From: Lawsonibacter asaccharolyticus
GTDB lineage: Bacteria > Bacillota > Clostridia > Oscillospirales > Oscillospiraceae
Length of the DNA stretch: 64,000 nt
NCBI GenBank assembly: GCA_003112755.1
Contig: BFBT01000001.1
Location: 1,922,001 to 1,986,000 of the forward strand
Reading direction: 5' to 3'
In this document: one piece after another, positions 7,939 through 16,307 of the stretch
Position numbering within the stretch: position 1 is the stretch's first letter
Layout: each line of letters starts with the position of its first letter
Translations under genes and position numbers: made by a program
Notes under the pieces: generated by a model
What the model saw: the letters and a program-made list of their open reading frames with translations, nothing else
The model's database searches: none
What the model was told of the DNA's origin: nothing

Positions 7939-9150
7939 ATGGTAAATGTTGCGATCTTAGGCTTTGGCACTGTGGGCTCCGGCGTGGCAGAGGTGCTCAC
8001 CACCAACGGCGGGCTGATCGACCAGCGGGTGGAGAATCTGGTGCGGCTGAAATATATCCTGGATGTGCGGGATTTCCCGGACAGCCCGTACCGGGACTGC
8101 TTCGTCAAGGACTTTGGGGTCATCGAGAGCGACCCCGAGGTGGACATCGTAGTGGAGACTATCGGCGGCGCCACGGTGGCGCTGGACTTTACCACCCGGG
8201 CGCTGAAAGCGGGCAAGAGCGTGGTCTCCTCCAATAAGGAGCTGGTGGCCACCCACGGCTATGAGCTGCTCCAGCTGGCCCGGGAGCACGGAGTCAGCTA
8301 TCTGTTCGAGGCCAGCGTGGGCGGGGGCATCCCTATCCTGCGGCCCCTGACCTCCTGCTTGGCAGCCAACGAGCTCAGCCAGGTCACCGGCATCCTCAAC
8401 GGCACCACCAACTATATCCTTACCCGGATGATCAAGGCGGGCCTCACCTTCGAGCAGGCGCTGAAGGAGGCACAGGAGAACGGTTACGCGGAGCGGGACC
8501 CCTCCGCCGACGTAGACGGACACGACGCCTGCCGGAAGATCTGCATCCTGGCAGCCCTGGCCTTCGGGCAGCACGTCTACCCTGACCAGGTGCCCACCCA
8601 GGGCATCCGGGGCGTCACCCTGGCCGATGTGGCCTATGCCGACTCCTGCGGCTATAAGATCAAGCTGCTGGGCCGGGCCATCCGGGAGAGGGATGGAAAG
8701 CTCTGCGCCTTTGTGGCCCCCCATCTGGTGCCCGCCTCCAACCCCCTGTCCGGGGTGGAGGACGTGTTCAACGCCATTTCCGTCACCGGAAACGCCATCG
8801 GTGACGTGATGTTTTATGGCCGGGGGGCGGGCAAGCTGCCCACGGCTTCCGCCGTGGTGGCCGATGTCATCGACATCGCCAAGGATCTGAAGACTGCCCG
8901 GTGTGCGGTCTGGGGACCCGGGTCCCGGGACCTGGTGGTCAGTTCCGACATCCTCAGCTCCCGCTGGTATGTCCGGGGGACGGCCTCCATGGACAAAGTC
9001 CGGGCCGCCTTCGGGGAGATCAGCCCCCTGGCAAGGGGAGGTGCGCCTGCCGGGGAGACCGCTTTCCTGACCGCACCCATGACGGAGCCCCAGGTCCGGG
9101 CCAGGCTGGAGGGGATGGAGCTCCACTCCCTTATCCGGGTGCTGGAGTGA
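7939..9150 (+). CDS. hom: Homoserine dehydrogenase
   Basis: A 403-residue NAD(P)H-dependent enzyme reducing aspartate semialdehyde to homoserine, the branch to threonine and methionine. The nucleotide-binding glycine motif GFGTVGSG is at the N-terminus, the dimerisation/catalytic core carries GGGIPILRPL, the NGTTNYILT segment and the conserved ERDPSADVDGHDACRK block with catalytic Lys. The C-terminal 80 residues have the shape of an ACT regulatory domain. I start at ATG 7939 (MVNVAILG) because GAGGTG lies six bases before it; an upstream GTG at 7912 would add nine unconserved residues. Second gene of the operon. Confidence 0.96.
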   Translation: MVNVAILGFGTVGSGVAEVLTTNGGLIDQRVENLVRLKYILDVRDFPDSPYRDCFVKDFGVIESDPEVDIVVETIGGATVALDFTTRALKAGKSVVSSNKELVATHGYELLQLAREHGVSYLFEASVGGGIPILRPLTSCLAANELSQVTGILNGTTNYILTRMIKAGLTFEQALKEAQENGYAERDPSADVDGHDACRKICILAALAFGQHVYPDQVPTQGIRGVTLADVAYADSCGYKIKLLGRAIRERDGKLCAFVAPHLVPASNPLSGVEDVFNAISVTGNAIGDVMFYGRGAGKLPTASAVVADVIDIAKDLKTARCAVWGPGSRDLVVSSDILSSRWYVRGTASMDKVRAAFGEISPLARGGAPAGETAFLTAPMTEPQVRARLEGMELHSLIRVLE

Positions 9151-9227
9151 GGAACGCCGCCGGCATAGAATGGTGTGCAGAGTCCTGCGCGCTGATCGAG
9201 AATTGACCTTTAGGGGGAAACAGATAT

Positions 9228-10454
9228 ATGGCATTGATCGTACAAAAATTCGGCGGCAGCTCCGTCGCCGACACGGCCCGCATCCGGAATGTGGCCCGGA
9301 TCATCACGGAGACATATCGCAAAGGAAACAACGTGGTGGTGGTCCTGTCCGCCCAGGGGGACACCACCGATGACCTGATCGCCAAGGCGGAAGAGATCAA
9401 CCCCGGAGCCTCCCGCCGGGAGATGGACATGCTGCTGGCCACTGGAGAACAGATCTCCATCTCCCTGTGCGCCATGGCCATCGAAGCTCTGGGGTATCCT
9501 GTGATCTCTCTCACTGGCTGGCAGGCGGGGATGCTCACCAACTCCGCTTACGGCAGTGCCCGGATCAAGCGCATCCGCACCGACCGCATACAGACTGAGC
9601 TGGACGCCCGGAAGATCGTCCTGGTGGCCGGCTTCCAGGGCATCAATAAGTATGATGACATCACTACCCTGGGACGGGGCGGCTCCGACACCTCGGCGGT
9701 GGCTCTGGCCGCCTCCCTCCATGCAGATCTGTGTCAGATCTACACCGATGTGGACGGCGTGTACACCGCCGATCCCCGCTCGGTCACCGGAGCGAGAAAG
9801 CTGGAAGAGATCACCTATGACGAGATGCTGGAACTGGCCAGCCTGGGGGCGCAGGTGCTGCACAACCGCTCGGTGGAAATGGCCAAGCGATACAACGTCA
9901 ATCTGGAGGTTCTCTCCAGCTTCACCGGGAATCCGGGTACGAAAGTTAAGGAGGTCGTAAAAAACATGGAAAAATCCCACGTCAGCGGTGTGGCGAAAGA
10001 TAAAAATGTGGCCCGGCTGGCCTTGGTGGGCTTGGCCGACGAGCCCGGGATCGCCTTTAAGATCTTCTCTCTCTTGGCAAAGAACCGGATCAACGTAGAC
10101 ATCATCCTCCAGTCCATTGGACGGGACAGCAGCAAGGATATCAGCTTCACCGTGGCCCGGGGCGACACTGAACGGGCCAAGGCGCTGCTGGAAGAGCACA
10201 GGGAGGCCATCGGCTTCCGGGAGATCGAAGTGAATGAGCAGGTGGCCAAGGTCTCCATCGTGGGGGCCGGGATGGTAAACAACCCCGGTGTGGCCGCCAG
10301 GATGTTTGAGGCCCTCTACGGTGCCAGCGTGAACATCAACATGATCTCCACCAGCGAGATCAAGGTCTCTGTCCTGGTGAATGAGCGGGACGCAGACCGG
10401 GCGGTCCAGGCCATCCACGACCGCTTCTTCAACGAATTTGGAGGCAACGCCTGA
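9228..10454 (+). CDS. lysC: Aspartate kinase
   Basis: A 408-residue enzyme phosphorylating aspartate, the entry to lysine, threonine and methionine synthesis. KFGGSSVAD at residues 7-15 is the kinase signature; LATGEQIS and GRGGSDTSAVALA complete the active site. Two ACT domains fill residues 265-408 and should give feedback control. It follows hom by 77 bases. Residue 247 is a Met preceded at the DNA level by a near-perfect ribosome binding site, so the gene may also yield a separate regulatory subunit, as Bacillus aspartokinase II does. A hairpin region ends the operon. Confidence 0.97.
   Translation: MALIVQKFGGSSVADTARIRNVARIITETYRKGNNVVVVLSAQGDTTDDLIAKAEEINPGASRREMDMLLATGEQISISLCAMAIEALGYPVISLTGWQAGMLTNSAYGSARIKRIRTDRIQTELDARKIVLVAGFQGINKYDDITTLGRGGSDTSAVALAASLHADLCQIYTDVDGVYTADPRSVTGARKLEEITYDEMLELASLGAQVLHNRSVEMAKRYNVNLEVLSSFTGNPGTKVKEVVKNMEKSHVSGVAKDKNVARLALVGLADEPGIAFKIFSLLAKNRINVDIILQSIGRDSSKDISFTVARGDTERAKALLEEHREAIGFREIEVNEQVAKVSIVGAGMVNNPGVAARMFEALYGASVNINMISTSEIKVSVLVNERDADRAVQAIHDRFFNEFGGNA
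9966..10454 (+). other. Candidate internal translation start giving an aspartate kinase beta subunit
   Basis: Within lysC, TAAGGAGGT (9947-9955) is followed ten bases later by an in-frame ATG at 9966. The product would be 162 residues holding only the two ACT domains. Bacillus subtilis aspartokinase II (alpha2 beta2) makes its beta chain from such an internal start. Seen: the site and frame. Inferred: that it is used. Confidence 0.65.
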
Positions 10455-10513
10455 ACAGGCGTCAAAGCGATGCAGCCCCCCTCATGGCCCGGTCCCGGGC
10501 CGCGAGGGGGTGC
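10448..10513 (+). terminator. Hairpin cluster ending the lysC operon
   Basis: ACGCCTG-aa-CAGGCGT overlaps the lysC stop codon. A longer hairpin follows, with outer arms CCCCCTC (10477-10483) and GAGGGGG and inner arms GGCCCGG and CCGGGCC, then scattered T runs. Probable terminator, though the T tract is not contiguous. Confidence 0.55.
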
Positions 10514-10562
10514 CATGTTTTCAGGTTTTCGCCCGTTTTTGCCGGAAAAATCCTTTTTTAGC

Positions 10563-10591
10563 TTGCAATATTTGTGCCGGTCTGGTAAAAT
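10563..10591 (+). promoter_or_regulatory. Promoter of the membrane protein gene at 10743
   Basis: TTGCAA (10563-10568), 17-bp spacer, TAAAAT (10586-10591). It gives a leader of about 145 nt before the start codon. Confidence 0.7.
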
Positions 10592-10742
10592 AATAACTCG
10601 ACTGGATATTCTTTTCCCATCCAGTCTGTTTTATCCCCCCGCCGGGAGGCAGACGGAACGGGATGCGGGCTGACTGAAAACGAGAATCTCAGGGTTGCCG
10701 CCCAAGGGCGCCCCTGCTGCAAGTAAGGAGAGAATCATCGCA

Positions 10743-11546
10743 ATGGACAAGAATCAGAGAGAAGAGCGGCGCCGTCAGGAGGATATCGCACTGAACCGGG
10801 GCTTGCTCTGGGTCGGGGCGGCCATCCTGATGGAGCTGCTTTTGATGCTGGTCAATAAATACTATATCAACTACTACTCCACGGTGGAGTCCATCAATAT
10901 GGTCTACGCCTTTGACGCGGGCCTGAAGGCGGTGCGCATCGTGGCGCTGATAGCCCTGGCGGCCTCCGCAGTGTGGTGCTTCCTGCGCTTCTCCCGGGAG
11001 GGGCGCACCGGCACCATGCCCCTGGTCCTGGTGGCCGCTTTCAGCGCGGTGACGGCCATCGCCCATATCACGATCTGTTTTAAGGACGCAGGCGTCCGCA
11101 TGCTGTTCCTGCTGGTGCCTGCCTGGGCCGCCCTGGCGCTGGTGTACTACCTGTATCAGCGGGAGTTCTTTTACTCCGCCTTCTATACCGGTCTGGGCAC
11201 CATGCTCCTGTGGATGCTGCGCCACAAGGACAGCACAGTGGACCCCTCCTCCTCCCGGCTGACTACGTACGTGTTCCTGGCCATCGTGGCCATCCTGATG
11301 GTGCTGGGGCTGGTGATGCTGCTCCAGGCCAGGAAGAACGGCGGCGTGTGGAGCCTGGCGGGCCGTGAGGTCCGTGTCCTTCCCGCAGAGGCTGGATACT
11401 CCCTGATCTTCCTGACCCTGGCCGTCAATGTGGTGGCGGTAGCCGCCGCCGCAGTGATGGGCGGAAATGTGGGCTACTATCTGATTTATGTGCTGGTGGC
11501 CTGGCTCTTCGCTCTGCTGGTGTATTACACCGTCAAAATGATGTAA
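10743..11546 (+). CDS. Hypothetical polytopic membrane protein
   Basis: A 267-residue protein with a charged N-terminus (MDKNQREERRRQED) followed by about seven hydrophobic segments: roughly residues 20-40, 58-78, 89-107, 115-133, 170-190, 212-235 and 240-260. I chose ATG 10743 because aaggagag lies ten bases upstream; an upstream TTG adds 16 unconvincing residues. I recognise no catalytic or transport motif. It has its own promoter and terminator and stands alone between the amino-acid operon and the AT-rich block. Confidence 0.8.
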   Translation: MDKNQREERRRQEDIALNRGLLWVGAAILMELLLMLVNKYYINYYSTVESINMVYAFDAGLKAVRIVALIALAASAVWCFLRFSREGRTGTMPLVLVAAFSAVTAIAHITICFKDAGVRMLFLLVPAWAALALVYYLYQREFFYSAFYTGLGTMLLWMLRHKDSTVDPSSSRLTTYVFLAIVAILMVLGLVMLLQARKNGGVWSLAGREVRVLPAEAGYSLIFLTLAVNVVAVAAAAVMGGNVGYYLIYVLVAWLFALLVYYTVKMM

Positions 11547-11651
11547 GAGCGGCCTGAGGAAAAGTAAGGCTGCGGTGTGCTTTGACGCCTCCGTAGAAAA
11601 GTGTCAGGAGACGCCTATACTGTGTGGTCAGCAAGTGAAATGTGGAAATTT

Positions 11652-11690
11652 AAAGAGGGACTATCGGTGAAAAGCCGATAGTCCCTCTTT
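11652..11690 (+). terminator. Rho-independent terminator
   Basis: Long stem with left arm ending GGGACTATCGG (to 11667), a 7-nt loop, right arm CCGATAGTCCC (11675-11685), then TCTTTTTG. It lies about 105 bases after the membrane protein gene. The stretch from 11691 to 11855 holds no gene, only a small hairpin (AGCCGG...CCGGCT, about 11714-11738). Confidence 0.9.
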
Positions 11691-11855
11691 TTGTGCTGCA
11701 CTGGGCACAGATAGAGCCGGAATACAAGAAATGCCGGCTGTCAAAGGAGGCTTCTCCTGGCAGACGACGTTTCATTGTCCTTGTGGAAGATATTTCTTTT
11801 GTCAATGCTCATGTGCGGTAAAGCAGCACATAAGGATTTGACAGACAGCCTCCCA

Positions 11856-12677
11856 CTATTCCGGCTTAATGGGAATTTCAATTTGAGTGATATAATCGTC
11901 TATACTATCAATAACCAACTCATTGATCCCCGTTTCATAAGCATAGCCACACAGAGTTGTCCCTTGCTTTTTTGCGTAGGCAAGGATTTCTTTGTATCTT
12001 TCGGGAAGCTTTTCCCAATTTCCTTTACAAAAAGCCCTTAGGTATGTTCCGGCAGGCTGCAGATGCAGTCCTCTTTTGGAAACAGGAAAAGGCATTTCAA
12101 TATATATGGCACTATACTCGCTGAATTTTCCTTGATATAAATGCTCCACTGGAAGCATGGCACCATAGGAAGCGTCATGCAGACGGCGAAGTTGGTGTTT
12201 TTTTGTTTCGGCAATGACCCGTTCAATTTCTTGTTCAAATGATAAGTTTTCAGCCATATCAACAGCCACCAAATAGCGGCTCTGCTTTTCCACAAGGCTG
12301 ATTTCTGCAATATCCAAAGAGCGCAGCATATCCATATCCTGCTGCTGGTTGATCAGAATTTTTTGGATAGATCTCAAATGGGAAATGGTTTGATTTAATT
12401 CTGTGATTTTTTCTTGCAAAAGAGAAGCGAAGTTATCAATGGTACGGTTTTCCATAAATTGTTTGATTTCATCAAGAGATACATTTAACTCCCGCAGCAT
12501 TAAAATGGTTTCCAGTGCCGCACTCTGCTGGTAGCTGTAATACCGATAGCCGTTTTCCTTAATACAGGCAGGTTTCAGCAGACCGATCTCATCATACCAC
12601 ATCAAAGTTTTTTTGTTGATTTCATGGAGCGCCGCAAACTGCCCTATGGTAAACAGTGCAGCTTTTTCTTTCAGCAT
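11856..12677 (-). CDS. MerR-family regulator with effector-binding domain (BmrR/TipA-like)
   Basis: A 273-residue multidrug-sensing activator. The N-terminal MerR helix-turn-helix (about residues 9-75) has the expected Y-D-x-I-G-L-L-K-P and YRYYS motifs; a coiled-coil linker follows (about 80-120), and residues 125-273 resemble the GyrI-like drug-binding domain. Divergently transcribed from the MATE pump at 12763, sharing an 85-bp gap that contains a typical MerR-type promoter. Base composition is clearly richer in A and T than the flanking genes. Expected role: activate the pump gene when a cationic compound is bound, and autoregulate (inference from family and layout). Confidence 0.88.
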   Translation of the reverse strand: MLKEKAALFTIGQFAALHEINKKTLMWYDEIGLLKPACIKENGYRYYSYQQSAALETILMLRELNVSLDEIKQFMENRTIDNFASLLQEKITELNQTISHLRSIQKILINQQQDMDMLRSLDIAEISLVEKQSRYLVAVDMAENLSFEQEIERVIAETKKHQLRRLHDASYGAMLPVEHLYQGKFSEYSAIYIEMPFPVSKRGLHLQPAGTYLRAFCKGNWEKLPERYKEILAYAKKQGTTLCGYAYETGINELVIDSIDDYITQIEIPIKPE

Positions 12678-12692
12678 TTTTGAAGATCCCCC

Positions 12693-12723
12693 TTGACTGT
12701 ACTGTTACTGTACGGTTTATTAT
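12693..12723 (+). promoter_or_regulatory. MerR-type promoter/operator of the MATE pump gene
   Basis: TTGACT (12693-12698) and TATTAT (12718-12723) are separated by 19 bp, the over-long spacer typical of MerR-activated promoters. An imperfect dyad, GTACTGT-T-ACTGTAC (12699-12713), fills the spacer where MerR dimers bind and unwind DNA. Confidence 0.82.
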
Positions 12724-12762
12724 ATAAAATGTTCAGAGAAAAAACAAGGAGGATCTTTATTT

Positions 12763-14094
12763 ATGCTGAGCGAGAACGCATACAGCCGCCCGGTAACATT
12801 AAAAAATGTTTTGAGATTTGCTGTCCCGACTATCGTTATGACGGTATTCATGTCCTTTTATACCATGGTGGACGGTCTGTTTGTATCCAATCTGATTGGT
12901 ACAGATGCACTGTCCGCAGTCAATTTGACCGCCCCGATTATTTCACTGGTAACTGCCATCTCTACCATGCTTGCTACGGGTGGAAGCGCTGTCATTATGA
13001 GAAAGGTAGGAGAGCAAAAAGCAACGGAAGCAAATGAGGACTTCACATTTCTAATTGTTGTGAATGTGATTGTAGGGCTTGTCATGTCCGTTTTAGGTTA
13101 TCTTGTCATGGACGGCATCTTTGGAAGCATGAACCTTTCGCCGGTTGTATTTGATCACTGCCACGATTATTTGAGCCGCTATTTGATTTTCACAATCCCT
13201 ATCCTGCTGATGAATAACTTTACCCTTTATATGATCGCCGCCGGGAAGTCAGATCTTTCTATGGTCTGCTCCATTACAGGCGGCGTGTTGAATATGGTCC
13301 TTGACTATGTTTTGATCGCTGTACTTGATATGGGGATTGCGGGGGCGGCGATTGCCACCGGCTTGGGGTATTCTGTTACGGCGGTAGTGGGAATTGTGCT
13401 GTTTTCCAAGAAAAACAGCCTGCTTCATTTTGTAAAGCCGGTATGCCGGAGGAAAACTTTGTGGGAAGCTGCCACAAATGGCAGTTCGGAAATGGCGACC
13501 GCCTTAGTGACAGGTATCGTTACTATGATGTTTAACTGGACAATGCTGAAATATGTAGGGGAAAACGGCGTAGCAGCCATTACCATCATTATGTATGTGC
13601 TGATGTTCGCCACTTCTCTCTATACCGGCTATTCCTACGGAGTCGCGCCTATGATCAGTTTTTACTATGGCGAACAAAATCATGGAAAATTAAAAAAGCT
13701 GATACGTATGAGCTTGAAGATCATCAGCGTGATCGCTGCTGTGACCCTCATCGCTTCGCTGGTCGTTACAGAGCCGCTTGTCTCGGTGTTCGCCCGCCCA
13801 GATAACCCAGTATATGATTTGGCGGTTACAGGAAACCGTATCTGTTCCTTTGCCCTTATCTTTATCGGCTTTAATGTTTTTGCCAGCGGAATGTTTACGG
13901 CGTTATCCAACGGGCTGATCTCAGCGGTGCTTGCTTTTTCACGCTCCTTTGTATTCATGGTGATCGCTATGCTGATACTTCCCGCACTCTTCGGCGTAAC
14001 AGGTGTGTGGTTTGCGACACCCGCTGCGGAGTTTGCGGCGATCTGCCTATCTCTTATTATGTTTGGCAGATACCAAAAGAAATATGGATATTAA
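12763..14094 (+). CDS. MATE-family multidrug efflux transporter (MepA-like)
   Basis: A 443-residue, 12-helix membrane pump that exports cationic drugs using a Na+ or H+ gradient. Two MATE repeats of six helices each can be followed, with the helix 1 segment FAVPTIVMTVFMSFYTMVDG characteristic of the MepA group. AAGGAGG (12746-12752) precedes the ATG by ten bases. Transcribed from the MerR-type promoter and followed after 15 bases by a small membrane protein gene. AT-rich codon use contrasts with the second MATE gene of the window at 14935. Confidence 0.93.
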   Translation: MLSENAYSRPVTLKNVLRFAVPTIVMTVFMSFYTMVDGLFVSNLIGTDALSAVNLTAPIISLVTAISTMLATGGSAVIMRKVGEQKATEANEDFTFLIVVNVIVGLVMSVLGYLVMDGIFGSMNLSPVVFDHCHDYLSRYLIFTIPILLMNNFTLYMIAAGKSDLSMVCSITGGVLNMVLDYVLIAVLDMGIAGAAIATGLGYSVTAVVGIVLFSKKNSLLHFVKPVCRRKTLWEAATNGSSEMATALVTGIVTMMFNWTMLKYVGENGVAAITIIMYVLMFATSLYTGYSYGVAPMISFYYGEQNHGKLKKLIRMSLKIISVIAAVTLIASLVVTEPLVSVFARPDNPVYDLAVTGNRICSFALIFIGFNVFASGMFTALSNGLISAVLAFSRSFVFMVIAMLILPALFGVTGVWFATPAAEFAAICLSLIMFGRYQKKYGY

Positions 14095-14109
14095 CAGGAA
14101 CGATCATTT

Positions 14110-14532
14110 ATGATGTGGATTTTTGGAATTGTCTTGATTTCAGGCATGAAAGCGCTTTTATGCAAGGGATTTTCGTTAGGAGGGTTTCTGCTGCTGTTTT
14201 GGATCAAAGGCAGGCAGCTCCGATTTAACTCTGACGAGTGGGATAGCTTTTTCATTTCACTTCCGGAAAGAAAGCTGCAAAAGTATGTTATCTGTATCTA
14301 TCTGGTGGCGGCTATGTTCTCTTCGTTTATCAGTTATTTCATTCTTGAGTTGACTGGATACCGGAATAGCATTGGAATAGCGATATTGATCTTTGCAGTT
14401 GGGGTACTGATCACAGCCTGCAAATGGCATACAAAAGAAAGGGACTATCTGCTCAGACGGTATCGAGAAATACCAGACACGATCCTTGAAAGACAGAAGC
14501 AAGAAACGGAGGAAATAGAAAAAAGTGAGTGA
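14110..14532 (+). CDS. Hypothetical small membrane protein
   Basis: A 140-residue protein with a hydrophobic N-terminus (about residues 3-30), two more hydrophobic segments (about 60-80 and 86-102) and a charged C-terminal tail (ERDYLLRRYREI...). It lies 15 bases after the MATE gene in the same orientation and shares its AT-rich composition, so it probably travels with the cassette. Its stop codon overlaps a possible GTG start of a following frame that stops after 21 codons. No function recognised. Confidence 0.7.
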   Translation: MMWIFGIVLISGMKALLCKGFSLGGFLLLFWIKGRQLRFNSDEWDSFFISLPERKLQKYVICIYLVAAMFSSFISYFILELTGYRNSIGIAILIFAVGVLITACKWHTKERDYLLRRYREIPDTILERQKQETEEIEKSE

Positions 14533-14934
14533 ACTGATTACTGAAGGGAATATCAGAAAGCAGACTGTTCTTGAAGCGCATAGCAGCTAAGGTGTTATGC
14601 GGGCGTCGGCTCGATCAGCATATTTGAAAGAATATTTGCTTGCCTTGGTTGCAATAGGAATGAGTTTGTCTGGCATTTCCCAGGAGCTTAAACTCAAAAG
14701 AGCACAGTAAACAGCGGACCTGCCTGAGCCAGTCAGCACGGCAAGTGAATGGGGCTGCGCTCACCGCTGACAGCCCCGTCTGCCCTCGCCGCCTGCCAGG
14801 TGTGAGATCCAACTGGCCGATCTGTATCCTGCCCCGTGGATAAAACGGACAAAGACTCTTAGACCATCACTTATCTGTTCCATTGTTAATATGTGACATG
14901 TTAACGGGGAAATTGAGATCGCAGAGAGCGCCGT
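14533..14934. other. Gene-free stretch with probable coding debris at the edge of the imported block
   Basis: No intact gene. The first 50 bases continue a 21-codon frame that starts at GTG 14526, looking like the beginning of a lost gene. At about 14629-14710 a short plus-strand frame reads KEYLLALVAIGMSLSGISQE and stops soon after; it has no start and may be a relic. Composition changes from AT-rich to GC-rich in this interval, so one boundary of the transferred segment probably lies here. No terminal inverted repeats or transposase were seen. Confidence 0.5.
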
Positions 14935-16269
14935 TCAGAGGAGCTGTTTTTGAATTGTGCGGCGGTAGAGGAGTGCGGCGGCAAAGCAGGAGATCAGCTC
15001 CGAGAGGGGAAAGGCGGCCCAGACCAGGGCCGGCTTCAGGGCCAGCAGAAGGGCAGCGGCGGGGAGCAGGAGCAGGATCTGGCGCAGCAGGGCCACCAGA
15101 AGAGACCAGCGGCTGCGGCCCAGGGATTGAAAGGCGGAGCAGAAGATAATGCTGGTCCCGGCGAAGAAAAAGGAGAGGGCGATGATCCGCAGAGCGGGGG
15201 CCCCCATGGCCAGGGCCTCGGGGCTCGCCCGGAAGGCGGAGCGGAGCAGGGGGGAGGCCAGCAGGGAGAGCAGCAGGGCCCCGGACAGGGAGAGGACGGC
15301 GGTGAACTGCTGGCCAAAACGGACAGAGGCTGACACGCGCCGGAGTGCCCCGGACCCGTAGTTATAGCTCAAAATAGGGATCAGGCCGCTGCTGATGCCG
15401 AATATGGGCATGAAGATAAAGGTCTGGAGCTTGAAGTAGGCGCCCAGTACAAAGACCGCGGACTCGGACCACCGGGTCAGCAGCTGGTTCAGCCCCAGGG
15501 ACATGAAGCTGCTCAGCGACTGCATCACCACGGCGGGGGCGGCGACGCGGCCCATCTCAGCCAGCATTTCCCCCCGGGGGCGGAAGCCCCGCAGGCGGAT
15601 GGGGAGCTGGCGCCGGAGGCGGTACACCAGCCAGAAGCCGATCAACGCGCCGGAGATCTGGCCGATGACCGTGGCTGCCGCGGCCCCCGCAACTCCAAGG
15701 TCCAGGACGAAGATGAAGATAGGGTCCAGGATCAGGTTGAGGATGGCACCCGAGCCCTGCACGATCATGAAGCCGGCGGGGCGGCCCATGGCCTGAAGAA
15801 TGCGCTCCGTCAAAAACTGCATGCAGGTGCCGATGGACAGTCCGCAGCAGATCAGCAGGTACTGGGCCCCCTGCCGGGCGACGGAGGGGTCCTCTGTGGA
15901 GAGGCGCAGGAAGGGGGCGGCCCCTGTCAGGGCGAAAAGAAGGAAGAGGAGCCAGCAGAGTCCGTAAAGGAAAAACCCGTGGCAGACCGCAGAAGCAGCC
16001 TGTTCCTGGTCTCCCTCCCCCAGCCGGCGGGAGAAAATGGCGCTGAAGCCCACCCCGATGCCAGAGCAGAAGGCCACCAGCAGCATCTGGATGGGGTAGG
16101 CGTAAGAGAGGGCCAGAAAGGCCTCGTCGCTGTACTGGGCCACATAGACGCTGTCCACCAGATTGTAGACGGCGCTGATGAGCATGGACAGCATGATGGG
16201 CAGGGACATAGTCACCACCAAACGGGGCACCGGCATGGCGCCCAGCATACCGTCATTGGACTGCCGCAC
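14935..16269 (-). CDS. MATE-family efflux transporter
   Basis: A 444-residue, 12-helix pump of the same superfamily as the gene at 12763 but GC-rich and clearly native in composition. Helix 1 region reads LVVTMSLPIMLSMLISAVYN, followed by VDSVYVAQ, typical of clostridial MATE proteins. I start at GTG 16269 because AGGAGGTG lies eight bases before it; an ATG at 16311 would place this site inside the gene. The gene lies 38 bases downstream of the acetyltransferase gene, probably cotranscribed. Substrate unknown. Confidence 0.92.
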   Translation of the reverse strand: MRQSNDGMLGAMPVPRLVVTMSLPIMLSMLISAVYNLVDSVYVAQYSDEAFLALSYAYPIQMLLVAFCSGIGVGFSAIFSRRLGEGDQEQAASAVCHGFFLYGLCWLLFLLFALTGAAPFLRLSTEDPSVARQGAQYLLICCGLSIGTCMQFLTERILQAMGRPAGFMIVQGSGAILNLILDPIFIFVLDLGVAGAAAATVIGQISGALIGFWLVYRLRRQLPIRLRGFRPRGEMLAEMGRVAAPAVVMQSLSSFMSLGLNQLLTRWSESAVFVLGAYFKLQTFIFMPIFGISSGLIPILSYNYGSGALRRVSASVRFGQQFTAVLSLSGALLLSLLASPLLRSAFRASPEALAMGAPALRIIALSFFFAGTSIIFCSAFQSLGRSRWSLLVALLRQILLLLPAAALLLALKPALVWAAFPLSELISCFAAALLYRRTIQKQLL

Positions 16270-16307
16270 AGAGCTCTCACCTCCTGTTTTACCGATATGG
16301 GGCGGCA

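Noticed and set aside
11691..14934. Transposon or integrative element ends around the MerR-MATE block
   Set aside because: No transposase, integrase, terminal inverted repeats or target duplication could be recognised. The block is called imported only on composition.
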